Below, piece after piece: positions 35,580 through 48,100 of a DNA stretch of 64,000 nucleotides. Source of the DNA: Triops longicaudatus (taxonomy: Eukaryota > Arthropoda > Branchiopoda > Notostraca > Triopsidae); NCBI GenBank assembly GCA_022885665.1, contig JAGQDJ010000121.1, positions 1 through 64,000 on the forward strand. Direction: 5' to 3'. Below the pieces are notes generated by a model that searched no databases, was not told where the DNA came from, and saw nothing but the letters and a program-made list of their open reading frames with translations. A program made the position numbers and the translations under genes. Each line of letters begins with the position of its first letter. Within the stretch, counting starts at the first letter, position 1.

Positions 35580-38500
35580 CATCAAATATTTAGTCGCTAG
35601 CGTGAAGACGTTGTCCCGGAACGTTTTATTAGTCAGCTTTGCATTTCTCAGTTGCTGAAATGACATTTTTGCATTCCAACCATGTTACTTTTGCTATTTG
35701 AGTTTTCCATCTTTTCTGATCTCCTGGCTTCCCTCAAAGTAATAAAAAATTGCATAATGCAATTACAAGGTATTTCGATTTTTATTGCTGTAACGACTTC
35801 CATTAATTGTAGACAAAACTGGGTTTTATACGAGTTCGCTTCCTGCTCTAGAATGAGTATAACTACGATTGTTTCGTTTCTTTTTGTGCATAACGAATAA
35901 AACCGAACAGAGCGAAAGTCAAAGGAATGTGAGTGTACTCTGGATTCTGTTTCTCTGAATCTTTATCACTTACTTTCCTATCACTTAAACTGCCCTTTGT
36001 TTCTTGCTTAATTATGATATCTGATGATAAAGCGATTACAGGAATCTTACACGTTCAAAGAAAGCTTTTTCGTTTAGAACTTAGATTGTAAGAATGTGCG
36101 AATTGTTTTGCCTTTTCTGCAAGTCAAGAACGTTTATAAATTGAAACGTATAAATGCTTTTGATTTTTCATTGATCAAAGAAGTTTCCTCATCTGTAAAG
36201 AATAATGTCCAAGTGTTTCTGGTTCTACTGTCAACCATTATTAACGCACATGTTCTGGATTTCGATTAATAGAACGGATGATTTTTGCAGCTTTATGCAT
36301 ATTTCTCGAAATGTTCGAAGTTGATTGCTGAATGCTAATGCCGACACCAACAGTGAGGTGATTTTCTGTTTTGCAGTATTTCATAAAATTTGTGGGCGTT
36401 TACAGACTAACTTAAATTGTATTGGCATATGACTGCATTGAAAAATTAAAATTAAGCTTTAAGAAGGACCAGTATAGTCCTGTCATAGTTTAACGTTTGT
36501 GACGTTTAACCCCCCGAATTTACAGAAAGAACAAAACAATCTTAATCTCTCAGTTTCTCCAAAATGTAATAACCAAAGTGTCCTTCTGCGAGGAGAGTGT
36601 GATCTACGAGTACGAGGAAACCTCTCCCGCCTAGCAGGAAGATTAGAGAGAAAAGTTCACCGGGGTCATGAATCCAAGGCAATGGTTGTGATGGTGTGTA
36701 ATTTACTTAAACTGTCACGTTTTGGTTAATAGGACATTCGCTGAACTAAATTGCAACCCTATTTCTGCGAGCTAGGATAACTTACGACTTGCATCGAGGT
36801 AGGTAACAGGGATGTAACCGTTCCTTTCAACAAACAGGGCGAGAATCTTATTTTAGCTATTGAAGAGGGACCTCGAGAGGAATCGTTGCTGAAAGAGAAA
36901 TTGTGAAGTTCCACTGCATTGAGATACTGGACATGGATATGTCTACAGTCCTCACTTCACCTCTCACTCACTTTCCCAGCAACGTAATAAAGCACAACTT
37001 GTGGTGTCAAGTTGCTTTGCAAATAAACCTTTAGGAAATATAAGCCGCGGAGTCACGGAGTCACGGAGGGAAAAAATCCCCATACGCGGCGGAAATCTAA
37101 TTATGTATTATCTAGTTTCTGTAAGCATGAAGGATGACGGTAACAACCAAAGTAGAAGGCGACAATTTACAGCTTCAGTGACTGCACGATTCCACCTTTT
37201 TTCCGCTCACACATAGCAACGAATAATATAACCTGCAAGGTGTAGTGCTAAAAGCTTGAGATATAGGCTACTCCTCCAAAAATAAAAATAAAACTAGAAG
37301 AGTTTCACAAGCTCGGTGCAGTATATCAGGGGTATTGTACTGCACGTCATTATTAGGATGAAGGATATCTGTAGTCCATCTCAATTTCCAGGAATAGGAT
37401 CATATAGGCTACCCGTCGACTGTCAATTGAAAATGATAGAGACGTGACGGTTACCATGGATTCCCAAAAAAGTATACTGGACGCTTTCATAAGAGAATTC
37501 CCGAAGCCTTTCCTTTATGGATAAAGCAGGGCTTAAAACTCTTACCTTCCTGTTTCAGGAGAGTATATACCTTTTGTCTTGATTGGAATGACAATTTTCT
37601 GTCACTATAAAAAAAAAACATGTTATTTTTTTACGGTACAATAAGAATGGCGAATCCAAGCAACACTCACTATACACAAGCTACACAATGGGACTTTTGA
37701 AACACCAAAGACAACCTTTCTTTCGAATACGTGTACACGTACAGTGTACTGTACATTACCTAACCTGAGGATGGTCACTACTGATTCATCCAAGTGGCCT
37801 TCCCCGAATTTAAGGCCAGTTACTACAAGGCTTACATGAAATTCAACGCGACAAAATACAATAAGACTCCGCCACCAAGCTTTTCTAAATGAACAGCCTC
37901 TCTTCTTGTATTTTGTCTAAAATTCAGTTCGAACTAAGAAGTACCAGTGCGAATTGTTTGCGAGGTCTGTACAAAAATACAGGAAACTGGCACTGTGGAA
38001 ACAAAGTGTACCAATCTGTCTTTACGCTTGGCCACCGCATGAACCGAAAAAGAGGCTGTGCAACATTGGAAAATAGGCTTTCAAAACTCAAGATCGTCAT
38101 ATAAAGTACGAAAGGACTTTGACTAAAGCAGATTTTCGTTAGCAAATTTTTTTATTAATTTTGTTCAGTCTTACTCTTTCAGAAATTTACGCAAACCAAG
38201 TTTAGCTTTTATTTCATTTGTTAAAAGATAACGCGAAGTGGGAGTAATTGTGACACCGTCTTTATCCAATAGTTAAGTACGCTATTTGGTACAGTACCTT
38301 GTTAGTTCTACTTTCATCTCATGACTTCGAGGTTGCACTGTGTTATTACAGTTAGGCTTACTTCACTACAATAATTCTTTTGCAGTTACATCGGGTTGCC
38401 GATTTTTTTTATTTTTAGGTTAGAAAGTTCACCTGTTTCAACACTACGATTTACCTTCTCGTTGAGAATATAAATCACGTACCACATGTAATATAACTCA

Positions 38501-41500
38501 TTTTTGCAAAACTCGCCGTGATTTATTTCCTTCTGCTCACGTCCTTGTCCTACAACTTTGCTTATGACGCAACCATTATTTTCTGCTGTTTTCCATTTTT
38601 TGAAATCAGTTCTTTGTGAATTTTTTATCTGTGATTTTTATTATAAGTGTGGTTCTTTTGCCGTAGTGTCTATAGTTTCCCTGACCATAATTGATCTGTA
38701 TTTTACAGACAATATTTTACCTCAGAAATATCGGTTTGACAGTTCTTATTCCGGAGAAATAAATTTTCGTGGTTAAAAGTACGATTTTTAAATTAACACT
38801 CGTTTTTTTTATATATAATGCCACTACAAACCGAGCACTTATGAAGTTTGGCACAGTAGTGTTGCAGCGGTGCATGGGATAGTCTTTTTTTGTCTCTCTT
38901 TGCACTATGTACAAGAAAATCTTTCATCAAGAATCATTTGTCGACAGCCAAGTAGCTGTCTGGTAAAAGGAGTTTCAAAATTTCTGCCTCTAATGTTTTC
39001 GTTCACGATCTCTTTTTAAGAGCACAAAATTGTAGGCTTTCAATTAGCGCGCAGTATGACCAACCTGATGCAAGTTCATTCCTCAAAGCTTTTACGCTTG
39101 TCAATCTTCGTTCTTGTCAAATTTTATACCTAATGGCTTGTGAGAGAAAAGAAACCCCGAAAGTTTTGAAGAAGTTGAGAATTTAAGGAATGGCGTAGGC
39201 TTTAACTGAAGTGTTATATCCTAGAGACCCATTTCACTTTCAAAAGGACTTCCAATACATAAAGAAAAGAGGTAACGCTGTTGTGTGCGCGTTGAGTAGA
39301 ACAAGAATTATAGAAAACCGTACGACACGTTAATGCAAGGAGTGGTTATTTCTTTGTGACACAATCCTTGGTTGCAGCTAGGAAGCAAATGGAATAATAA
39401 TAATAAAAGTAATAAAAAATTCCAACGTTGTAGACGCTGTCTGCGAAACGCATGGGAGGAAAAAATACAGCACTGCTTAAAGCTAATGCTGTCAATTTGG
39501 TTGTAGTGGGAAGGAATGTGTCAGGAAAACATCAGTATTGTTCACCGAACTGTTTATTTCCTACGAGAAATTTATCTGGAGGTATAAAAGTTCCGCTGGA
39601 TGCCTGTACTACGAAAACGGGTAGGATTTCTCGTCTAAAGCTTGCTCATTGTTGCACGACAGACCATGAGATCTGTATACAGTCCATTTGGAGGAGGCGT
39701 GGTAGAACAAATCCCTGATTTCAGAGTCACAGGTTTTGAGAAAAATTATGTATCCATTTTTGGATCATCATTATCAATGCATGAGAAAAGCGGTTAGATA
39801 CAAAGCTTCCCCACCAATGCTTATTCCCTAGTCCTTCTTCTTTTATAGCCTACTTTCTACGCAGGATTTTAAGTTAACGAACTTGTCTTTGTTTTCAGCC
39901 CGAAAACTTTCGGAGCTCAGAAACAACTAAAACTTCTTTCCTCCAAAGATCTTTTCCCTGATTCTGCCACGAGATCACACATCAACTTTTTCTACGCATT
40001 ATTTTTGCTTTTATTCTTGCAATCACGCTAAAATGAACTGGTTGCTCTTCATTAAGTTCGCGTAAGTCTCTATATACTGAATACCCTTAGGCATTTTCAT
40101 AGAACTTCGCTAGTGTATGGAACTTATCACATTTTTCATGTTTTCTCCGTTCTCCAATGGTAGCTGTGGCAACAATTCCTGGCTTTGAACAATTATACTT
40201 GTGCTAAATACGTTCAATTATCGTCAAAGCGCCTGTATTTTACGGCAGGAAACCGAACATCAGAACCAAGGCAACGGGAGTTGTCGCCCGCTTGGTGGTT
40301 TCCAAGCACCGCAAAAAATCAGTAATTATTTGAGCGAAAATAAAAAAAGGACACAGCCGGGGAGGTAATTGGCAGTTAGGAAGCTAAGGAACTTACTTGT
40401 AGGCTATAGCACCTTGTCAACGTTAGCGTCAGCTAATGTTTCTCGAAAAAAGTATCCAACACATTTTTAATGTAAAATACTCACATTATTTAGTGTTCCC
40501 CAAACGTACATACTATATTCACTTAAGTTTTGCACAGTACTGCGCTTCCCTAACAACTTTCGCTTCAATGCATCTTATAAGCATCATTATATAATAATTT
40601 TATTCAAGCTAACAGGTGCCCATACATCTTGTTATAGGTTGAATAAAATCTTGCAGCATTTGAGAAGATTAGAGACAGTTTTGACACTTGGTAATTTTGC
40701 AAACATTATAATTATCAAACTGCAGATCAAACTGCAGATATCTAACAGCTGTAACAAGATAAACTTCTCCGCATGCGACACAAATGAAATGTAAAAATGC
40801 ACGGAAAGATGCTACCTCAAAATCCACTTCAACGGTTTAAAAAAAAATAATAACTTGTAGGGGAAGGCCGCTAATAGAAAAATATAGATTGGTTCACAGC
40901 TGTAAAGTACAATTAAAAGATTTTAATTCTAACTTGCAGCTTTACTTTAAAGTTTTTCGGCTAGTCGTCTGATAACGAAACACACGTAAAGGTCGCCCCA
41001 ACAGCAAACTAAATCTGTCCGAATACAAGGATCAATGCGAAAAATGAGAAGCATTTAAGTTTTCCTGATACTGTATTTTTGTGTCATTTTTTTCTTCCAA
41101 CGCCTATACAGTTCAACCAGTTTTCTCCCTGAATACAGACAGACGACTAACTAGTTTAATGAATTACAGAATTCAGTCACATAGTAAAAAGCAAGAAGCT
41201 ACTTGCAATGATTTTAGTCTGTTCCGTATGTCGCCTTGCTCACGCATGTACGAGCTCGTAAAGCAAAAAGTAGAAAGAACTTTGGAAAGGACAGGAAGTC
41301 GGTAAGTTTGGCACCAATGACATTCTGAAAATTTAACAAAATTGCAAGTGTTCTTTATGAGATCAATTGTACCGCTAACGGCTGCAACACTTTTTCACCA
41401 TTTATATTTTTTCTCTCCAGTTCAGAGAGGAAAAGGTTTTAAGTTCAGGCAAAGAGCCCAGTTCCTTCGTCTACCAGAAACCGGCTCTCCTTCCACAAGA

Positions 41501-41526
41501 AAACTTCTTTTTTTTTTATATAAGTC

Positions 41527-41532
41527 TTTATT
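41527..41532 (-). terminator. Candidate polyadenylation signal of the GMC gene
   Basis: TTTATT on the plus strand (AATAAA on the minus strand), about 95 nt past the stop codon of the GMC oxidoreductase, the usual distance for a short 3' UTR. Confidence 0.55.
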
Positions 41533-41624
41533 TTGGTCATAAAAAGAGCTCTATGGAAGCCACACAATTGCATTTGAGTCAGCGTATGCTTGGCTAGTAT
41601 ACGCTCATGTAATAAATCATGAAT

Positions 41625-44439
41625 TTAAAGTTCTTGATGTGAGAAAGGGAACTTTACATCACGAGTACCCGGGGCGTCTGCCCATGCTTGAACTACCAAC
41701 GCGGCACCTTTTTCGCCAATCATAATGCAAGGAGCATTGGTGTTACCATTAACAATGGTAGGCATGATCGACCCATCTATCACGCGCAATCGGCTCACGC
41801 CATAAACTCTAGAGAAGGTTACCAAGTGGGGTGGTATTAGCAAGACAGGGACGAAAAGAGTTAATCCTATTTTAAAAATAGCAAACACACCTTAATTGAT
41901 CATCCACAACGGCATCTGGATCTGTAGCTGGCCCCATTTTGCAGGTCCCCACAGGATGATAAATGGTTTGAGTCAGGTGTTCTGCCATACACTGCCAATA
42001 CTGGTCGGAATCAAAAGGAACATGTTGACAACTAGGAAGCGGCTCAGGATACAAGGTCATGTTCAGCCGCTGGAATGCTTTCGTTTGACTTATTTTCCTG
42101 GCAAAACGAGCCGCTGTACGAAACAAATAGTTTTACCAAAAAAAAGTTTCGTATGCAGAATAAATGGTAAAGAACAAAGCTACTGGAAAGTGAAAGAGGT
42201 CGGAAGTACAGGACGACGGCGAGACGTCAAGACTAACCTTCCGTGACGATTTTCATATCGTCCGGATGCGAGAAATATAGAGGGTCGATGGAAGGATGAT
42301 CCCAGGGATCCGCAGATTTAAGCCGAAGTCGTCCCCGGCTTTTAGGACGTACTAACGTGGCGAAAATTGTCGCTATGTCAAGGTAGAGCTGTTTACTGAA
42401 GAAATCATTCCAAACCTACATTACTCAAAACAAAATAACAATAGGGTGAAAATACAACATTTTATAAAAAATATTTTTTTTATGGTTGCGGTGCAAGAAT
42501 AGTAATACAAAAGTATTATTTAAACCCATTTTTATTTTAAAGATACGGTAAAATTTTTTATTCATACCGATTCTTTTATGCCGACAAGACGCTGCAAGAT
42601 ACTCCCGCTGTCGGAAGAATATCCGAAAGACATGAAGTGAATCTGAATATCCGGCCAATCCGGGTTACTGGACAATGAACTTGGGAGAAAGGAAACGCCG
42701 TCGATTCCGTTGGTGGAGTAGGGCCCTAAAAGAAGCCAAAAAGGATAGGGAAGTTTTAAGCTTTTTTTCTGCTCCGTGCTCGGACCAGAGGAAAATGCAA
42801 TTTCTGCCATTCGATTCATTTTTATTACCGCTGTTGTACAAAGCGTACTGTATTAAGGCTCCAATATCACTGGGTTTCACCAGAGATGCACTAGTGTCGT
42901 TGTGGATCAAGGGTGAAACGGGGACAGCGATGTGATCTTGCAAGTTGTAACCCACTTTCAGGTCAGCGACAACCGGAATCTGAGACGCAATTGAAAACGC
43001 TCTTTTTTACGTAGTGTTTTCCTTGTTACTTATTTTTCTTTTCAATTACGCTACTAACAACCTACTGGTATACTTACGTTATGCTCTTGCAGGTGCTCCT
43101 TAGGTCCTATCCCGGACAACATAAGGATCTGGGCTGACCCGATTGTGCCTGCACTCAAGATGACCTCTTTGCGAGCATGCAGCACATAGGACGATCCTCG
43201 CCGGTTAAACTGGACACCAATGGCTCTTTTTTGCTCATCGAAAAGAACCTAACACATGAACACTCTTTAGCGGGAAATAACCCTTGGGAGCTTTTATGTA
43301 CTATACGTACCTTTTCCACCATAGCGTGAGTAATGATTTTCAAATTAGGCCGGTTAGGTGCATTGTACAGGAAAGCTCGCGCTGTACTCCAACGCTCGCC
43401 GTTACGCATTGTTACTTGTGGTGTAGCGAACCCTGTGATCATTTACATCAGATTTCCATTTCACCTAATGGCTCGTCATTCTGTACAAGCCAGTGCTTCC
43501 TTTTTACCCGTTTGATTTTTCCCGTTCACATCCACCGAATCGTACCCAAGCTCCCAACCTGCATCCAAGAAAGCTTTGGGAAGACTCGACTTCCAGACTC
43601 GATCTTCCACTGTCAGCAATCCTCCTTTACCATGATAATCCTCTGATCATTGCGAAAGAAAAATAAAACGAACTTTTTAGCTCAAGGACTCTCCAGTTCG
43701 AATTCAACCTGCATTAGCTCCATTTACCATCTTTAAAGGATCCGGTATTATCTTCGGATTTAATGAAATAGGGTAAAACCTCGTCGTAGCTCCACCCGTT
43801 GTTTCCTAATTCCGCCCAGTGGTCGTAATCATGTTTATTGCCTCGGATGTAGATCATATAATTAAGGATGCTGCTTCCACCTAAGACTTTACCGCGCGTC
43901 CACACTGATCGCTAGAACGGAGGATGGGAAAAATAAATTTAGAAAACCGAATTCTCTCCTCCCCCCGGGTATCACGCTCGCCGTTTAATTACGTGTTCTG
44001 TGAGTGCCTTGCAAGCATAGATTTGGGGTTCGGTACGGTAACCCCAATCTAGCCCCGTAGTGGGCAACGCCAAGGACGCGACCATGACGGGTGTATAGCT
44101 TACGACAGGGGCGTGGCCTCCCGCTTCGAGCAGAGCGACAGTAAACGAAGGATTCTCGGCTAACCGGGCTGCAACAACAGCTCCCGCAGAACCTCCACCA
44201 ACTGCGCAATTAAGATACAGTTAAACGGCTATACGGCTCTTCTTCAGTATAACTCGCTCTTTTTCTAACCTATGACCATTTAGACATGTATACGCACCTA
44301 CGATAAAATCATAAGCCGGTTCGGGGGTGCTATGGAAGTAAGTGCTGTAATAGTCAAACCATTGATGAACAACACAAAAAGTCACAACTATAAACACGGC
44401 AGGGACGTTTAGCAACGACAACAAATAACGATGATCCAT
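41625..44439 (-). CDS. GMC-family FAD-dependent oxidoreductase (glucose dehydrogenase-like)
   Basis: Flavoprotein of the GMC family; arthropod members oxidise sugars, ecdysteroids or other alcohols, and the substrate here is unknown. Eleven exons: 44439-44298, 44201-43993, 43911-43728, 43642-43508, 43432-43311, 43248-43078, 42979-42829, 42725-42568, 42415-42238, 42113-41891, 41808-41625. All junctions are GT-AG and in phase, giving 618 aa. Residues about 8-28 form a hydrophobic segment (signal anchor or signal peptide). The FAD dinucleotide loop DFIVVGGGSAG is at 44-54 with LLEAGG after it. GMC signature 1 is RGKVLGGSSILNYMIYIRGN, and signature 2 is AGTIGSAQILMLSGIG with Ala where Pro is usual. 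The C-terminal domain has YHPVGTCKMG (catalytic His about 536) and NGNTNAP (Asn about 582), so the active site looks intact. A start at the ATG at 44439 is preferred over a GTG 12 nt upstream. Which paralogue this is cannot be told. Confidence 0.93.
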
Positions 44440-44570
44440 TGTTAGGATCACAGGCTTCTGAGCGTTAAAAGGCTACACGGGTTGTCAAGATCCAAATGTC
44501 CACGCTTGAACTTAGGTACGTTCACTTTGAAGAATTCCACGAAAGGCAGGCAAACGAGGCAAACGCGATC

Positions 44571-44578
44571 TTTTTATA
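44571..44578 (-). promoter_or_regulatory. TATA-like element of the GMC gene
   Basis: TATAAAAA on the minus strand, about 135 nt before the GMC start codon, giving room for a 5' UTR of roughly 100 nt. The match is good but unproven. Confidence 0.45.
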
Positions 44579-45117
44579 CAAAGGAGAAACAACTTCGTCA
44601 GGCTAGGATCTTGGGAGGAGCCTAATCAGCACTCCGGGAGTAAAGGCTAGTTAATCCACTCTAGCTCCTGTGATAGTGAACATTTGTTTAATCTACGCGC
44701 TTAGGACTGTTTTCATGTGAAAAACCTGTGAGGGAGTAGTTCGGGTTCACAAGAAAAAGCCGCGATTCGCGAGGATATACCCTTGAGGGCGGTTTCAAGT
44801 TTAGTTTCTATACTTTTACTACTTTGAACAAAAACAGATTTGTTTATCTGCTAAACTCACTTAAACAAAGCTTGTTCTTTAAAGCGGATCCGGTTTTTCT
44901 ATGACGTATCACCGCTTTTTATGCGTATCAAGATACAGTGACGTCGCAGTTCGGAGCTTGGTGCTCCGCCTCTTTCAGCAGTCTGTAATCCAATGCTCTC
45001 TGTCAACTTTGGGTTTGTTTACTCGGTACTTTGATAAACGCGGAAAGGAGGAGCCCTTCTCAAGTATTTTTGCTGTAATATGTTGTACATGCAAAGGTGA
45101 GAAAGTTGAAGTCAAAA
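44579..45117. promoter_or_regulatory. Divergent promoter interval GMC / Sec5
   Basis: The two genes are transcribed away from each other, with 678 nt between start codons, so both promoters should lie here. No TATA-like element stands out on the Sec5 side. An open frame at 44901-45155 overlaps the Sec5 start in another frame and has no coding character. Confidence 0.5.
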
Positions 45118-48100
45118 ATGGGTCCTCAGCCGATTGTTACTGGAATTTCTCCTAAAGAAGGGCCGCCTGGTACGCGGGTAACAATACGAGGGGAGAACTT
45201 GGGAAACAGCCCTGCTGATCTCATCGGTAAGCAACGGAAAAAATAATTTACAACCACTATCAAATATCTACCTTCAGGAAAGCACCAGTGGTAGCTAAAA
45301 GCAAATGATGTAGTAGAAGAAGAAGATTGTGCGTTCCAGCTGAATGCTGTTGTTATTTGTTTTCTGACCTTGCCTGTACGAAGTTATCTTAACTTCCTAA
45401 GGTAATTAAGGGAGTCTCAATAGAATAGAGAAAAATAGTCCTATCTGAATTTTACGAGGTTGCTGTTTTCGACCATTTCTCGTGATAATCCTGTCATTGA
45501 AATTTCGAGCTTCTTAGGTATACTTTTAAGCCCCAGTGTACCCCTCTGTCATGGGAGTTCGCTTTGGGATTATAGTTCTTAGCATTATTACGTAGAAAAA
45601 TTTCGCAAAGCATTGGTTAAAGCGGGGTTGTAAGTTTCCGTTCGAGTTACGCGAGTTATTGTCTTATCCGAGTTCGACTTAAGTGATGCCCACGATATTA
45701 ACATAGCCCCGTGACCTTTCAACTCGTCGTTGTATAGCAAGTGCGTTATAAAAAGGATTCGTTTTAACGTGGTAGTGCAGTTTTCAACATATATTTTTGC
45801 TTTATCTGTCAGAAGGTTTAGATTTGCATCAGAGGTAGAAAAGCAAACGTTTGGGGAATTTATGACTTAATATTTGAATTTTAGTTGCACCTTTTTTCAG
45901 AAAAATGGTCACTGTTCTTGCTCAAATGTGTTATTCTAGGTAATGCAAGTTCTAGATCATACAAGTAAAAGATTGTTCGGCATATTAATGTAAACTGCGT
46001 CATCATTACTTCGCTTCGTGTGGTGAAAGTAGACGAATTTTGTTATGAATATCTGAAGGAACTTTACGAGATAAGTGACTCGTATGTGTAAACGGTAGAA
46101 ATCTTTCTTGATCAGCCTTGTTTTTACTAGGCATCCGGCTTTGTTTTGCACTTGGCAAGACTTTTGGATAAATGAGTGCAGAGCACTCAAATGACAAAGG
46201 TAGAATTTGTCCGAAAATACTAATTACGTGCATAACACATAAAGACAGTGCAGTTCGCTTATTAAAGAACGCTCGGGACCTGGTCGACAATATTAAAAAC
46301 TACGAAATTGTCTGCAAACAGAGTTGTGATCTCGAGACCAGGCCTCGGTCTTTGCTGGGAAAAAAGCATGCCAGGTCTCGTCCCAGTCTCCATAATTTCA
46401 GCCTGGCCTAGATCTCGACGCAGTTGTGTTGAGATCTTTGCTACAACGCTCGATACCTAAGGCGACGAGCTGTGATTTTTAGTCTACCCCGCTTGTAGGA
46501 AAAAAAATCTAACGTGAAAGCTCCGTTGAAAGTTCCGCAACTGAACTTTCGTCAATTCAGGAACCGTTCGTCATATTCTCAATGTCGTACTTTCTGTTTG
46601 TAAATCTGAGAAAATGAATTATGACAAACGTAATGAAGGTCAGTTCCCTTTCACATTATGCCATAATGGGAAAATTGACCAAGGGCGTTATCGTACATGG
46701 GTAGTGGCGTAGATAGCAATGTAATTGTTAATTGAGAGGAATAGCCTGTCATATTAAAAGTGATTGCACGCTACGGTGTAACCCGCATTCTTCAATAGAA
46801 AAGTCGGACTTGTAATCCATTGAAAGGAAATTAATTCTGTCTCCGTTAACACCATCCTTGGTCTCGCCATTTTTAAATGATCTCGTTCGCGAAACCTCAG
46901 GCCCCGTTCTCGCTAAGTTTTGGACGGCCTCATTCTCAAAAAGGTCGGTCTTGACAACAACCCTGCCTAGAAAGCATGAGAACAAATACGAATTAAAGGA
47001 CTAAAAATAATCGTGGTAAATTGGCCTAACTTCTGTGTCGTCAGCAACGAGGGTGAAGGGTTTTAACTTCGTTCAGGCATAAGCACTTTTCAAGCATTCC
47101 GTTGAATATTGCTTGAAAGTCATACCATTCTGGTTTCAAAGGTTCTTGCCAAAGATCTCTATTTAAATAACCGAAGGTGTTCCGTATTATAAGGTGTATA
47201 GCGGGACTTTAAAATCTTATTCAAATAAGAATATCTAGTTAACCATTGTTAAGAAAAGTAGGTTTATATTAAATATCTAGGTATAGAAGGGGCCCGTAAA
47301 CTTTTCATTCAATTGGCGGAACATTCAAATAGTTGGAGTCTACCGACTTTCAGTTACCCTGCCTGGTCTGTTCCTTCAGATGATATATAAGTGATCTTCT
47401 AATGTATTTTTTATCATGAGAATACCTAACGTTGTTGGTCTGACGTAGGTTTACAACTTCATTAACTTCGCACATCCCAGTCGAAATTAGTAGTGGCAAG
47501 ACTCGTTCCAGGTGTTATGTATGTGTCGGAAACGATTAACAATAAAGAAGATGCAACTTTATGCTCTTGCCATTGTTAACCTAAGAAATAAAAATAGTGA
47601 CAAACCAACCTGAAGAACAAGTTGAAAGCAATACAGTATAAGCGCTCTTCAGACCTGTTGAATATACTATGTAAAAGTAAAGCTACCTTTCACTTGAAGA
47701 ACATGCAAGCGCGCGCACATGATCTTGCTGCAATTTACTACGCAAATTCTTGTCGTGAGACTAGACTTAAAGCGAATTCAGTTGGGAGAGCCAGTGCGCA
47801 CGGAGTTTTTTAAGTACAGATAAACTACCCATGTGCTTAAGAAATGAAATGTTTACCATTTTGAAACACATTGAATCATTGTGTTTGAAAAATTCAATGC
47901 GCACTGACTCTCCCTACTGAATTCTTTGTTATTCGTAGAGAAAGGGGTGCTTTGTAAAAACACGGGCTGGTCTTTGACGCTATGATTCTTTTGCTAACCA
48001 ATTAACGATATTTTATATTTATTTTAAGGGCTCCTCATATGCGATTGCGATTGCCTGCTGTCTGCTGAGTGGAAGTCTTCCAACAAAATCATTGCCAGAT

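Larger units (their letters stand above)
29701..41526. other. Gene-poor interval, right part
   Basis: About 12 kb without supportable exons. It contains two hAT-like MITEs with intact target duplications (32.01 and 35.40 kb), a tandem opposed pair of GTAGCCAGG-family MITEs (32.63-32.92 kb), a fragment of the same family near 34.9 kb and a fragment of the tRNA-like repeat (33.18 kb). The rest is AT-rich unique DNA. Confidence 0.5.

Noticed and set aside
44901..45155. 84-codon frame upstream of and overlapping the Sec5 start
   Set aside because: Different frame from the TIG domain, no similarity, and it ends inside Sec5 exon 1.
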